From the NCBI GenBank assembly GCA_018971065.1, contig JAGWVC010000056.1, forward strand, positions 1 to 26,006: 26,006 nucleotides of DNA. Direction: 5' to 3'. The position numbers and the translations under genes are program-made. This DNA comes from Sphingomonadales bacterium. Lineage in GTDB: Bacteria > Pseudomonadota > Alphaproteobacteria > Sphingomonadales > Sphingomonadaceae. The notes under the pieces were generated by a model. The model was not told where the DNA came from and made no database searches. It worked only from the letters and a program-made list of their open reading frames with translations. Each line of letters begins with the position of its first letter. Within the stretch, counting starts at the first letter, position 1. Shown in pieces: positions 17,573 to 26,006 of the stretch.

Positions 17573-18709
17573 GTGAGCGAACCAGATACCCCTGAATTCG
17601 ACGAATCCGTTGAGGATTCCGGGCCGCTGACCCTGCCGCTGGATGCCTGGCATCGCGCGCGGGGGGCGCGCATGGTGCCGTTCGCCGGCTACTGGATGCC
17701 GGTGCAGTATGAGGGCATCATCGCCGAGCATACGTGGACGCGCGGCCATGCCGGGCTGTTCGATGTTTCGCACATGGGGCAGCTTTATCTGTCGGGCGAG
17801 GGGTTGGACGCCGCTGTGGAGGCGGTGCTGTCCATCGACCTGGCGACGCTGAAGCCGGGTTCGGTGCGCTATTCGCTGCTGCTGAACGCGGATGGCGGCA
17901 TTCTGGACGACCTGATGGTGACGCGCTGGGAATCCGGCCTGTACATGGTGGTGAACGGCGCGACCAAGTGGGACGACATCGGCCACTTGCGGGAGTTCCT
18001 GCCTGACGAGATTGCGCTGAACCACATGGAAGAACCGGCCTTGCTGGCGTTGCAGGGGCCGGAAGCGGCGGCGGCGCTGGCCCGCGTGACCGATGGCGAC
18101 GTGGCCGGGCTGAAGTTCATGAAGAGCGGGGCGTTCAGGATCGCGGGCGTGGACGCGTGGATCAGCCGGTCGGGCTATACCGGCGAGGACGGGTTCGAGA
18201 TTTCGCTTCCGGGCGAGAGCGCGGCGGCGATTGCCGACCTGTTGTGCAGCCAGCCGGAAGTGAAGCCGATCGGGCTGGGCGCGCGGGATTCGCTGCGGCT
18301 GGAGGCGGGGTTGCCGCTGTACGGGCATGACCTGAACGAGGATACCGATCCGGTGAGCGCCGACCTGGCGTTCGGGATCAACAAGCGCCGCAAGGCCGGG
18401 GGCGGGTTTCCGGGGGCGGCGCGGATTCTGCCGCTGCTGGCCGGTGGCGCGCCGCGCAAGCGCGTGGGGCTGGCGCTGGATGGGCGGCAGGCGGCGCGCG
18501 AGGGGGCCGGGGTGTTTGCCGGTGATCGCGAAGTGGGCGTGCTGACCTCGGGCGGGTTTTCACCGACATTGGGCCGCCCGATCGCGATGGCCTATGTCGA
18601 TGCGGCCAGCGCCGCCGACGGCACCGGATTGACCATAGACGTGCGCGGCAAGCGCCTGCCTGCGAAGGTGGTGCCGATGCCGTTCGTTCCCCACAAATAC
18701 CATCGCTGA
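17573..18709 (+). CDS. gcvT: Glycine cleavage system T protein (aminomethyltransferase)
   Basis: GcvT releases ammonia from the aminomethyl-lipoyl arm of GcvH and passes the methylene group to tetrahydrofolate. The 378 residues contain [20 protein letters not shown] (34-53), DVSHMGQL, the [16 protein letters not shown] segment with the folate-site Asp, [12 protein letters not shown] and the C-terminal barrel with [18 protein letters not shown]. An acidic N-terminal extension of about 18 residues precedes the core. The GTG start follows the riboswitch terminator by 18 bp with GAGAGA just upstream. gcvH follows after 10 bp with GAGGAG as its ribosome-binding site. Confidence 0.96.
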   Translation: MSEPDTPEFDESVEDSGPLTLPLDAWHRARGARMVPFAGYWMPVQYEGIIAEHTWTRGHAGLFDVSHMGQLYLSGEGLDAAVEAVLSIDLATLKPGSVRYSLLLNADGGILDDLMVTRWESGLYMVVNGATKWDDIGHLREFLPDEIALNHMEEPALLALQGPEAAAALARVTDGDVAGLKFMKSGAFRIAGVDAWISRSGYTGEDGFEISLPGESAAAIADLLCSQPEVKPIGLGARDSLRLEAGLPLYGHDLNEDTDPVSADLAFGINKRRKAGGGFPGAARILPLLAGGAPRKRVGLALDGRQAAREGAGVFAGDREVGVLTSGGFSPTLGRPIAMAYVDAASAADGTGLTIDVRGKRLPAKVVPMPFVPHKYHR

Positions 18710-18719
18710 GGAGTTCGAG

Positions 18720-19091
18720 ATGAGCCGCTATTTCACCAAGGATCATGAGTGGATCGAGGTTTCGGGCGAGACCGGGATCGTTGGCATCACCGATTACGCG
18801 CAGAGCCAGTTGGGTGACATCACGTTCGTGGAACTGCCCGAGGAAGGCGCCAGCTTCGGCGCGGGCGATACCGCGTCGGTGGTCGATTCGGTGAAGGCCG
18901 CCAGCGACATCTACATGCCCGTTAGCGGCACCGTGACCGCGAGCAACGGTGAACTGGCCGACGCGCCCGAGCTGGTGAACACCGCGGCCGAAACCGATGG
19001 CTGGCTGTTCAAGGTGACGCTGAGCGATGCCGGCGAACTGGCCGGGCTGATGGATGAAGCGGCCTACCAGGCCTACGTCGCGGAGCTTTGA
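18720..19091 (+). CDS. gcvH: Glycine cleavage system H protein (lipoyl carrier)
   Basis: GcvH shuttles the aminomethyl group between P, T and L proteins on a lipoyl-lysine. The 123-residue length is typical. Characteristic sequence is [11 protein letters not shown] at the N-terminus, [19 protein letters not shown], and the lipoylation site [18 protein letters not shown], where Lys59 carries the lipoyl group. Second gene of the gcv operon; the ATG follows the gcvT stop by 10 bp with a strong GGAG. No lipoyl synthase or L protein gene is in the window, so lipoylation depends on genes elsewhere. Confidence 0.97.
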   Translation: MSRYFTKDHEWIEVSGETGIVGITDYAQSQLGDITFVELPEEGASFGAGDTASVVDSVKAASDIYMPVSGTVTASNGELADAPELVNTAAETDGWLFKVTLSDAGELAGLMDEAAYQAYVAEL

Positions 19092-19095
19092 GTCC

Positions 19096-20454
19096 ATGCG
19101 CTATCTGCCGCTGACTGCCGATGACCGTGCCGCGATGCTGGCGACGATCGGCGCGAGTGCCGTCGACGACCTGTTCGCCGACGTTCCCGCTGATTGCCTG
19201 TTGCCGGGGCCGGTGCCGGGCCTGCCGGCCCATGCTTCGGAAATGGCGGTGGAGCGGCACTTGACCGCGCTGGCGGCGAAGAACCTGTCGGCTGGATCGG
19301 CGCCGTTCTTCCTGGGGGCAGGGGCCTATCGCCATCATGTCCCGGCCAGCGTCGATCACCTGATCCAGCGTGGCGAGTTCCTGACCGCCTATACGCCGTA
19401 CCAGCCGGAAATCGCGCAGGGCACGTTGCAGGTGCTGTTCGAGTTCCAGACGCAGGTGGCGCGCCTGTTGGGCACCGAGATCGCCAATGCCTCGATGTAT
19501 GACGGCTCGACCGCGTGCTGGGAGGCGATCGCGATGGCGGGGCGGATCACGCGGCGCAGGAAAGCGGTGCTGTCGGGCGGGCTGCATCCGCACTATGCGG
19601 GCGTTGTGGCGACAATGGCGCGGTTTACCGGCGACGTGATCGATGCGCGGCTGCCGGTGCTGGACGCGGCGGCGGACGATGCGGCGCTGATCGCGGCAAT
19701 CGACGGCGAGACCAGTTGCGTGGTGGTGCAGTACCCGGACCTGCTGGGCCGCATCCCGGACCTGGCGGCGATTGCCGAGGCGGCCCATGCGGCAAAGGCG
19801 CTGCTGATCGCGGTGGTGACCGAGCCGGTGGCGCTGGGGCTGCTGGAAGCGCCGGGGCATCTGGGCGCGGACATTGTCGTGGGCGAGGGACAGTCGCTGG
19901 GCGTGGGGTTGCAGTTCGGCGGGCCTTACCTGGGGCTGTTCGGCTGTTCGGAAAAGCATGTGCGGCAGATGCCGGGGCGGCTGTGTGGCGAGACCGTGGA
20001 CGCCGAGGGCAAGCGCGGGTTCGTGCTGACGCTGAGCACGCGCGAGCAACATATCCGGCGCGAAAAGGCGACCAGCAATATCTGCACGAATTCCGGGCTT
20101 TGTGCGCTGGCTTTCAGCATTCACATGACATTGCTGGGCGGGGCGGGGCTGGAGCGGCTGGCGCTGCTGAATCATCAGGCGGCGCGGAAGACGGCGGCGG
20201 CGCTGGCGCAAGTGCCGGGTGTTGCGGTGCTGAATGACGCGTTTTTCAACGAGTTTACGGTGGTGCTGCCGCGTCCGGCGCGCGAGGCGGTGCGGGCACT
20301 GGCCGACCGGGGCGTGCTGGGCGGGGTGTCGCTGGGGCGGCTTTATCCGCAGGCCGGCGCGCTGGCCAACGGCCTGCTGGTGACGGCGACCGAGCTGACC
20401 ACCGACGAGGACATTGCCGCGCTGGCGGCTGCGCTGAAGGAGGTGCTGGCATGA
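19096..20454 (+). CDS. gcvPA: Glycine dehydrogenase (decarboxylating) subunit 1
   Basis: N-terminal half of the split P protein, which decarboxylates glycine with PLP and loads the aminomethyl group on GcvH. The 452 residues show the GcvPA pattern: [34 protein letters not shown] (~72-105), [14 protein letters not shown], and a C-terminal [21 protein letters not shown]. The ATG at 19096 is four bases after the gcvH stop; a longer frame starting inside gcvH is rejected. Its last codons overlap gcvPB by four bases (ATGA), consistent with 1:1 production of the two halves. Confidence 0.95.
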   Translation: MRYLPLTADDRAAMLATIGASAVDDLFADVPADCLLPGPVPGLPAHASEMAVERHLTALAAKNLSAGSAPFFLGAGAYRHHVPASVDHLIQRGEFLTAYTPYQPEIAQGTLQVLFEFQTQVARLLGTEIANASMYDGSTACWEAIAMAGRITRRRKAVLSGGLHPHYAGVVATMARFTGDVIDARLPVLDAAADDAALIAAIDGETSCVVVQYPDLLGRIPDLAAIAEAAHAAKALLIAVVTEPVALGLLEAPGHLGADIVVGEGQSLGVGLQFGGPYLGLFGCSEKHVRQMPGRLCGETVDAEGKRGFVLTLSTREQHIRREKATSNICTNSGLCALAFSIHMTLLGGAGLERLALLNHQAARKTAAALAQVPGVAVLNDAFFNEFTVVLPRPAREAVRALADRGVLGGVSLGRLYPQAGALANGLLVTATELTTDEDIAALAAALKEVLA

Positions 20455-22061
20455 ACGCGCCCAATGCATCGGGCTGGCGCCCGGAAATGAGCGCGGGCGG
20501 TGAGGCGCTGGCGCCCACCGCCTCGGGCGATCGCGGTCTGCATTTCGAGGAGCCGCTGATTTTCGAGCTGGCCGAGCCGGGCGCGCGGATGGGCGTGGAT
20601 CTGGACGCGCCGGCGGGTGACGTCATGCCGTCGCTGGCGAAGTTCCGGCGCAAGGGCATCGCGCCGCTGCCGGGGCTGACCGAGCCGGAGACGGTGCGGC
20701 ACTATACCCGGCTGTCGCGCCAGAACTATGCGATCGACCTGGGGCCGTTTCCGCTGGGATCGTGCACGATGAAGCACAACCCGCGCCTGAACGAGAAGAT
20801 GGCGCGGTTGCCGGGGTTTGCCGACATTCACCCGTTGCAGCCGCAGGCCACCGTGCCGGGGGCGCTGGAGGCGATCGCGCAACTGGCCGACTGGCTGGTC
20901 ATGCTGACCGGGATGGCGGCGGTGGCGCTTTCGCCCAAGGCGGGCGCGCATGGCGAGCTGTGCGGGCTGCTGTGCATTCGCGCGGCGCTGGATGCGCGCG
21001 GCGAGGCGCGGCCGGTGATCCTGGTGCCGGAATCGGCGCACGGCACCAACCCGGCGACGGCGGCGTTTGCAGGCTTCAAGGTGGAGAACATTCCCGCCAA
21101 GGCGGACGGGCGGGTCGATCTGGCGGCTTTGACCGCGCGGCTGGGGCCGGATGTGGCGGGGGTGATGATCACCAACCCGAACACCTGCGGGCTGTTCGAG
21201 CGCGACATGAAGACGATCTCCGAACGGGTCCATGCCGCCGGCGGTTATGTCTATTGCGACGGCGCGAACTTCAATGCGGTGGTGGGCAAGGTGCGGCCGG
21301 GCGACCTGGGCGTCGATGCCATGCACATCAACCTGCACAAGACCTTTTCCACCCCGCATGGCGGCGGCGGGCCGGGTTCGGGGCCGGTGGTGCTGTCCGA
21401 GGCGCTGGCGCCGTTTGCGCCGCTGCCGTTCGTGCGGCGCGATGCGGCGGGCAAGGCCGAGCTGGTCGAGGAAATGCACGCGGGCGAGGATGTGCCGGCG
21501 TTCGGCCGGATGGTGGCGTTCCACGGCCAGATGGGCATGTTCACGCGCGCGCTGACCTATATGCTGAGCCACGGCGCCGACGGGCTGCGGCAGGTGGCCG
21601 AGGATGCGGTGCTGAACGCCAACTATGTGCTGCGCAGTCTGGACGACGTGCTGCACGCGCCGTTCGGCGAGGCGGGGCCGTGCATGCACGAGGCGCTGTT
21701 CAGCGACGATGACCTGCCCGACGGGCTGACCACACTGGACATCGCCAAGGGGCTGATCGACGAGGGGTTCCACCCGATGACGGTGTACTTCCCGCTGGTG
21801 GTGCATGGCGCGATGCTGGTGGAGCCGACCGAGACCGAGAGCAAATCGGGCCTCGACCGGTTGATCGGATCGCTGCGCAGCCTGGCGGCGCGGGCGCGGG
21901 CGGGTGACATGACCCTGAAGTCGGCGCCGCACTTTGCGCCAAGGCGGCGGCTGGACGAGACGCTGGCGGCGCGGAAGCCGAAGCTGACGTGGTCTGAACC
22001 GGGGCAGGGGCATACGCTGACACCGCAGGCGCCGTCGCTGAGCGAGGTCGGCGGAAGCTGA
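20451..22061 (+). CDS. gcvPB: Glycine dehydrogenase (decarboxylating) subunit 2, PLP-binding
   Basis: C-terminal half of the P protein and carrier of the cofactor. It has 536 residues; the PLP Schiff-base lysine is Lys297 in [18 protein letters not shown]. Other marks are [61 protein letters not shown] and [23 protein letters not shown]. The ATG overlaps the gcvPA stop. Its stop overlaps the start of a membrane-protein gene (TGATG), so the operon appears to continue beyond gcv. Confidence 0.96.
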   Translation: MNAPNASGWRPEMSAGGEALAPTASGDRGLHFEEPLIFELAEPGARMGVDLDAPAGDVMPSLAKFRRKGIAPLPGLTEPETVRHYTRLSRQNYAIDLGPFPLGSCTMKHNPRLNEKMARLPGFADIHPLQPQATVPGALEAIAQLADWLVMLTGMAAVALSPKAGAHGELCGLLCIRAALDARGEARPVILVPESAHGTNPATAAFAGFKVENIPAKADGRVDLAALTARLGPDVAGVMITNPNTCGLFERDMKTISERVHAAGGYVYCDGANFNAVVGKVRPGDLGVDAMHINLHKTFSTPHGGGGPGSGPVVLSEALAPFAPLPFVRRDAAGKAELVEEMHAGEDVPAFGRMVAFHGQMGMFTRALTYMLSHGADGLRQVAEDAVLNANYVLRSLDDVLHAPFGEAGPCMHEALFSDDDLPDGLTTLDIAKGLIDEGFHPMTVYFPLVVHGAMLVEPTETESKSGLDRLIGSLRSLAARARAGDMTLKSAPHFAPRRRLDETLAARKPKLTWSEPGQGHTLTPQAPSLSEVGGS

Positions 22062-22579
22062 TGCCGGCCGGGCAAGGTATGGCGCAGACGCTGCTCCCGC
22101 TGGGGGTTGTGGCGGTGGTGTTCCTGCTGCGGTTTCGCAACCTGAACCGGGCGCGGCGCCTGCGGCCGGGGCGGTTGTGGCTGGTGCCGGGGCTGATCGC
22201 ACTGGTGATCGGGCTGGGGCTGTGGGTGCAGCCGCCGGTTCCGGCGGGCTGGCTGCTGTTCGCGCTGGGGCTGGTGGCCGGGTGGTGGCGCGGTCGGTTC
22301 ATGCACATGGCGTACGATGCGGCGGCCGATGTGCTGATGGTGCGGCAGAGCCCGGCGGCTTTGCTGTTCCTGATGGCGCTGTTCGCGGTACGGCGGGCGG
22401 CCAGCGCGGAGTTCGGGATCGGCGCGGGCGCGGGACCGCACGCGGCGCTGGCGCCGTCCGCCCTGCTGGCGAGCGACGCGCTGATGGGGTTTGCGCTGGG
22501 GCTGGTGGCCGGCCAGCGGATCGAGCTGTGGATCAGGGCGCGCCGGCTGCGCGCCGGGGCGGCTACTTCGCCGCGGTAG
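22061..22579 (+). CDS. DUF1453/CcdC-like membrane protein
   Basis: A 172-residue inner-membrane protein with about four hydrophobic segments: LLPLGVVAVVFLLRF, LWLVPGLIALVIGLGLWV, AGWLLFALGLVAGWW and ALMGFALGLVAGQRIELWI, with an extra weak one around residues 97-108. The RFMHMAYDAAADVLMVRQSP segment after the third helix resembles DUF1453 (CcdC-type) proteins, which have been linked to cytochrome c maturation by name only. The role here is unknown. The ATG at 22061 overlaps the gcvPB stop; an alternative ATG at 22079 is also possible. The 3' end overlaps the convergent entericidin-like gene by 17 bp. Confidence 0.72.
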   Translation: MPAGQGMAQTLLPLGVVAVVFLLRFRNLNRARRLRPGRLWLVPGLIALVIGLGLWVQPPVPAGWLLFALGLVAGWWRGRFMHMAYDAAADVLMVRQSPAALLFLMALFAVRRAASAEFGIGAGAGPHAALAPSALLASDALMGFALGLVAGQRIELWIRARRLRAGAATSPR

Positions 22580-22694
22580 AAATCGCGCTGCCGGCGGATT
22601 CGAGGTCGCGCCCGGCGCCCTGCACGGTGTTGCAGGCGACGACCGACAGGCCGAGGGTGGTGAGCAGCAGGGCGGTCGAGAACTTGCGGAGCAT
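22563..22694 (-). CDS. Entericidin-family small lipoprotein
   Basis: A 43-residue lipoprotein encoded on the minus strand, starting MLRKFSTALLLTTLGLSVVACN. It has a basic start, a hydrophobic stretch and a lipobox VVAC with Cys21 as the lipidation site. The mature part (CNTVQGAGRDLESAGSAISTAAK) has the C-N-T-x-x-G-x-G-x-D-x-x-x-x-G pattern of the entericidin A/B family, small envelope lipoproteins with toxic or stress-related roles in enterics. AAAGG lies 6 bp before the ATG. No second (antidote-type) copy is next to it. It follows the EamA transporter gene by 53 bp on the same strand and may share its transcript. Confidence 0.85.
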   Translation of the reverse strand: MLRKFSTALLLTTLGLSVVACNTVQGAGRDLESAGSAISTAAK

Positions 22695-22747
22695 GGGCGG
22701 CCTTTCGATTGACGCCCTTCAAACGGGCGGCAGTCCGGCCGGTTCCG

Positions 22748-23671
22748 CTATTCGCTTTCCAGCAGCGGCGAATGGCGGGGCGCGCGCGACAGGCGGTGTT
22801 CGCGCCAGGCGATGACGAGGCCCGAGGCGACGATCAGCGGCGCGCCGAGCCAGATCGTCGCGGACGGCAGGTCGCCCCAGATGAACCGGCCGTAGAGCGT
22901 GGCCCAGAGCAGTTGGGTGTAGTCCATGACGATGACGCTGGCGACGGCGCCGAAGCGCAGCGCGGTGGTCATCAGCAGTTGTCCGAGCGTGCCGATAACG
23001 CCGATGGCGAGCAGGATCGCCCAGGTGCCGCCGTCGTGCCGGGTCATCACGAAGGGCAGCAGCACGGCGGTGAACAGGGTGCCGAACACGGCGAACCAGA
23101 ACACCACGCGGATCGGTTCCTCGGTGCGGGAGAGGTCGCGGATCTGGAAGCTGATGCCGGCGTTGAACAGCGCCGCGAGCAGGCCGCAGGCGCCGCCGAG
23201 CAGGGGAATGGTGGCGCTGCCCGGGCGGGCGATGAGGATGACGCCGGCGAAACCGAAGGCCACCGCCGTCCAGCGCCACGGGCCGACCTTTTCGTGCAGG
23301 ACCAGCGCGGTGATCAGCACCGCGAACAGCGGCGCGGTGAAGTTGAGGGTGGTGGACACCGAGAGGTGCAGCAGCAGCGCCGCGCCGAAGTTGACCGACA
23401 TGCCGGTCATCCCGGTGACGGCGCGGGCGAAGTGGCTTTTCAGCCGCGTGGTGGCGAGGCGTTGCAGGCCGCGCTGCCGCAGCGCCAGCCAGCCCAGCAG
23501 CATCGGCAGGGTGACGAACTGGCGCCAGAACATGATCTCGGCCAGGGCGACGCCGCGCTGCCCGGCCAGCTTGCCCAGCATGAACATCGTGGCGATCATC
23601 AGCGCCGCACCGGTGCGCAGGACCAGCGCCAGCAGCGGGCGGTGATGGGGGTGCGGAAGGGCCGTGGTCAC
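22748..23671 (-). CDS. EamA-family (drug/metabolite) transporter
   Basis: A 307-residue inner-membrane protein with ten hydrophobic segments arranged as two EamA repeats of five helices. The first repeat includes LRTGAALMIATMFMLGKLAG and ALLLHLSVSTTLNFTAPLFAVLI; the second starts near LLGGACGLLAALFNAGISF and ends with TIWLGAPLIVASGLVIAW. It would move a small metabolite across the membrane; the substrate is not predictable. The start is a GTG (23671); the first helix begins about 15 residues in, so starts further downstream would cut it. No strong ribosome-binding site is visible. An ATG ten bases upstream is in another frame. Confidence 0.85.
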   Translation of the reverse strand: MTTALPHPHHRPLLALVLRTGAALMIATMFMLGKLAGQRGVALAEIMFWRQFVTLPMLLGWLALRQRGLQRLATTRLKSHFARAVTGMTGMSVNFGAALLLHLSVSTTLNFTAPLFAVLITALVLHEKVGPWRWTAVAFGFAGVILIARPGSATIPLLGGACGLLAALFNAGISFQIRDLSRTEEPIRVVFWFAVFGTLFTAVLLPFVMTRHDGGTWAILLAIGVIGTLGQLLMTTALRFGAVASVIVMDYTQLLWATLYGRFIWGDLPSATIWLGAPLIVASGLVIAWREHRLSRAPRHSPLLESE

Positions 23672-23985
23672 GGTGACGCATTACCGGGCGCGTGTGCCCG
23701 TACAAGCCCGAAAAGCCGCGAATGGTTGATGCCGGCCTGGGCTTTCATGCGGAGAAGGGGGAGAGGTTTCGTTCACCGGTTGGTGGCAGGGTGGCGACGG
23801 CGGCAAGGTGCCATCCACAGGCGGCGGGGCGGCGATCCTTGCAAGTGGCACGGGGCGATCCCATATCCCGGCTCAACCAGGCGGGGCGGATCGCTTGACA
23901 GAGGTTCCGCCCGCAGGCGCCGACTGGCGCCGCCATGCAAGAAGACCGGGCCGGAAGGCGCCGCACGTTACGGAATGATCGAACC
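23672..23985. other. Divergent intergenic region, EamA transporter / lon
   Basis: A 314-bp gap with no convincing gene. Short open frames exist on the plus strand but have arginine-rich, non-homologous products. TTGACA at 23895-23900 is a perfect -35 hexamer on the lon strand, but no matching -10 element follows at 16-18 bp and no heat-shock-type promoter can be defended. GGCGCC-GACT-GGCGCC (23916-23931) can form a hairpin in the lon leader; it has no U-tract, so it is not an intrinsic terminator. CGGAA (23971-23975) is a weak ribosome-binding site for lon. Confidence 0.5.
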
Positions 23986-26006
23986 ATGAACCTGCTTCCC
24001 CTGCTTCCCCTGCGCGATATCGTGGTGTTCCCCGGCATGGTGGTGCCGCTGTTCGTCGGCCGCGAGAAATCGGTTGCCGCGCTGGAGGCCGCGATGTCGG
24101 CCGAGGACAAGGACATCTTCCTGCTGGCGCAGCTTGATCCGGGTTGCGACGATCCGCGCGCCGACGACCTGTACGACGTGGGCGTGATCGCCACCGTGCT
24201 GCAACTGTTGAAGCTGCCTGACGGTACCGTGCGGGTGCTGGTCGAAGGGCAGCATCGTGGCCGGCTGGAAAACCTGCGCGAAGAGGGCGACATGCTGGTC
24301 GGCCAGGTGGAGCGCGTGGAATCGCTGACCGCCGAGGGCACCGAGACCGAGGCGATGATGCGCAGCGCGGTCGAGCAGTTCGGTGAATATGCCAAGCTGA
24401 ACAAGAAGCTGTCGCAGGATGCCGGTGACCAGTTGGGCGACATCGACGATGCCTCGCGGCTGGCCGACGCCATCGCCGCGCACCTGGGCGCCAAGGTTGC
24501 GGACAAGCAGGCGCTGCTGACCGAGATCGACCCGATGAAGCGGCTGGAGCTGATCTATGGCTTCATGGAAGGCGAACTGGGCGTGCTGCAGGTGGAGCGC
24601 AAGATTCGTGGCCGCGTGAAGCGCCAGATGGAGAAGACCCAGCGCGAATACTACCTGAACGAGCAGCTCAAGGCGATCCAGAGCGAGCTGGGCGGCGGCG
24701 ATGACGGCGAGGTCAACGAGGTTGCCGAGCTGGCCGAGAAGATCGAGAAGCTGAAGCTTTCGAAGGAAGCCAAGGCCAAGGCGATCACCGAGCTGAAGAA
24801 GCTGAAGACGATGCAGCCGATGAGCGCCGAGGCGACCGTGGTGCGCAATTACCTCGACGTGCTGCTGGGCCTGCCGTGGGGCAAGAAGTCGAAGCTGAAG
24901 AAGGACATCGGCGCCGCGCAGGCAATCCTCGATGCCGACCACTATGCGCTGGACAAGGTGAAGGACCGCATTGTCGAGTATCTGGCGGTGCAGGCGCGGA
25001 CCAACAAGCTGAAGGGGCCGATCCTGTGCCTCGTCGGCCCGCCGGGCGTGGGCAAGACCAGCCTGGGCAAGTCGATCGCCAAGGCGACCGGGCGCGAGTT
25101 CGTCCGCCAGTCGCTGGGCGGGGTGCGCGACGAGGCCGAGATTCGCGGGCACCGGCGCACCTATATCGGTTCGCTGCCGGGCAAGATCGTCACCAACCTG
25201 AAGAAGGCCGGGAGCGCCAACCCGCTGTTCCTGCTCGACGAGATCGACAAGCTGGGCCAGGATTTCCGGGGCGATCCGGCGTCGGCGCTGCTGGAAGTGC
25301 TGGACCCGGAACAGAACGCCAAGTTCCAGGATCATTATCTGGAGCTGGATTTCGACCTTTCGGACGTGATGTTCGTGTGCACGGCGAACAGCCTGAACCT
25401 GCCGCAGCCGCTGCTGGACCGCATGGAGATCATCCGGCTGGAAGGGTACACCGAGGACGAGAAGGTCGAGATTGCCGAGCGGCACCTGATCGCCAAGCAG
25501 GTGGAGGCGCACGGGCTGAAGAAGGGAGAGTTCACGCTGGAGCAGTCCGGCCTGCGCGACCTGATCCGGTACTACACCCGCGAGGCCGGGGTGCGGACGC
25601 TGGAGCGCGAGATTGCCAAGCTGGCGCGCAAGTCGCTGCGGCGCATCCTGGAGGGCAAGGATATCGCGGTGGTCATCACCAGCGAGAATCTGGGTGATTT
25701 CGCGGGCGTGCGGCGCTTCCGCCACGGCATCTCGGAGACCGAGCACCAGGTGGGCGCGGTGACCGGGCTGGCGTGGACCGAGGTGGGCGGCGAACTGCTG
25801 ACCATCGAGGGCGTGACCGTGCCCGGCAAGGGTTCGGTGAAGACCACCGGCAAGCTGGGCGAGGTGATGAGCGAGAGCGTGCAGATGGCGTTCAGCTTCG
25901 TGAAGGCGCGCAGCCCTGCCTATGGCATCAAGCCGAGCGTGTTCCAGCGCAAGGACCTGCACATCCACCTGCCCGAAGGCGCCGTGCCCAAGGATGGGCC
26001 GAGCGC
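23986..26006 (+). CDS. lon: ATP-dependent protease Lon (partial, 3' end outside window)
   Basis: Lon is a cytosolic AAA+ serine protease that degrades misfolded and regulatory proteins; in Caulobacter its substrates include CcrM. The window holds 673 codons of about 800. The N-terminal substrate-binding domain starts [20 protein letters not shown], followed by a charged coiled-coil region ([30 protein letters not shown]). Walker A is GPPGVGKT (351-358), Walker B has Asp418-Glu419 in FLLDEIDK, and a C-terminal part ([28 protein letters not shown]) leads into the protease domain. The last complete codon, AGC at 26002-26004, is the catalytic serine (residue 673); the Lys partner is beyond the edge. 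Truncation is from the window boundary, not damage. Confidence 0.97.
   Translation, partial: MNLLPLLPLRDIVVFPGMVVPLFVGREKSVAALEAAMSAEDKDIFLLAQLDPGCDDPRADDLYDVGVIATVLQLLKLPDGTVRVLVEGQHRGRLENLREEGDMLVGQVERVESLTAEGTETEAMMRSAVEQFGEYAKLNKKLSQDAGDQLGDIDDASRLADAIAAHLGAKVADKQALLTEIDPMKRLELIYGFMEGELGVLQVERKIRGRVKRQMEKTQREYYLNEQLKAIQSELGGGDDGEVNEVAELAEKIEKLKLSKEAKAKAITELKKLKTMQPMSAEATVVRNYLDVLLGLPWGKKSKLKKDIGAAQAILDADHYALDKVKDRIVEYLAVQARTNKLKGPILCLVGPPGVGKTSLGKSIAKATGREFVRQSLGGVRDEAEIRGHRRTYIGSLPGKIVTNLKKAGSANPLFLLDEIDKLGQDFRGDPASALLEVLDPEQNAKFQDHYLELDFDLSDVMFVCTANSLNLPQPLLDRMEIIRLEGYTEDEKVEIAERHLIAKQVEAHGLKKGEFTLEQSGLRDLIRYYTREAGVRTLEREIAKLARKSLRRILEGKDIAVVITSENLGDFAGVRRFRHGISETEHQVGAVTGLAWTEVGGELLTIEGVTVPGKGSVKTTGKLGEVMSESVQMAFSFVKARSPAYGIKPSVFQRKDLHIHLPEGAVPKDGPS

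Noticed and set aside
23692..23898. A 68-codon open frame in the gap before lon
   Set aside because: No ribosome-binding site, no recognisable domain, and the product is arginine-rich as expected for random GC-rich sequence.
23894..23931. Heat-shock-type or sigma-70 promoter upstream of lon at CTTGACA
   Set aside because: The -35-like hexamer is perfect, but there is no acceptable -10 at a normal distance; the sequence there is GC-rich.
23916..23931. GGCGCC-GACT-GGCGCC as an intrinsic terminator
   Set aside because: No U-tract follows and no gene on that strand ends nearby.

Overview
The window is GC-rich, gene-dense DNA (26 kb, no rRNA or tRNA seen) that looks like an alphaproteobacterial chromosome, most probably of the sphingomonad group. 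The reasons are a CcrM-type GANTC adenine methyltransferase near rnhB, a three-subunit proton-translocating transhydrogenase (pntAA/pntAB/pntB), a tiny aa3-oxidase subunit IV-type protein, a split glycine decarboxylase behind a tandem glycine riboswitch, and a DUF559 gene framed by palindromic repeats of a type I associate with sphingomonads. The taxonomic call is inference from gene content; nothing in the window proves it.

Layout. 1-2526 (minus strand): the 5' part of parC (topoisomerase IV subunit A, cut by the window edge), preceded by a GNAT acetyltransferase gene. 2608-4133 (plus): rnhB, translationally coupled to a short-chain dehydrogenase. 4159-4869 (minus): a sulfotransferase-family protein, divergent from ccrM. 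4870-5131: the ccrM upstream region, which holds 11 GANTC sites in 160 bp. 5132-7365 (plus): ccrM and folP, overlapping at GTGA. 7362-9127 (minus): a second SDR gene coupled to a secreted polysaccharide-deacetylase-like protein. 9148-10563 (minus): an NtrC-type response regulator whose sigma-54 and ATPase motifs are degenerate. 10825-14596 (plus): small CoxIV-like gene, pntAA, an inserted DUF559 cassette with 54-bp inverted repeats, pntAB, pntB and a small exported protein. 14698-17260 (plus): an Asp/Glu racemase-family gene, a dGTPase-like gene and an NAD(P)-binding protein, all overlapping. 17335-22579 (plus): glycine riboswitch with terminator, gcvT, gcvH, gcvPA, gcvPB and a DUF1453/CcdC-like membrane protein. 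22563-23671 (minus): an entericidin-like lipoprotein missed by length cut-offs, and an EamA transporter. 23986-26006 (plus): lon, cut off right at its catalytic serine codon.

How the genes work together. gcvTHP with its riboswitch is a complete glycine-to-methylene-THF module apart from the shared L protein, and folP feeds the same folate pool. The pnt genes make an NADPH-generating membrane pump. ParC, RNase HII, CcrM and the dGTPase-like protein concern DNA topology, replication, methylation and dNTP pools; Lon is known in Caulobacter to degrade CcrM.

The two observations that most deserve follow-up are the GANTC array in front of ccrM, which suggests dense methylation-dependent autoregulation, and the DUF559 cassette inside the pnt operon. 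The cassette's repeats supply both the gene's ribosome-binding site and its C-terminal codons, and show a compensatory base-pair change. It may be a REP-like mobile unit. A third is the NtrC-family regulator, which has lost the GAFTGA threonine and both conserved arginine-finger positions.
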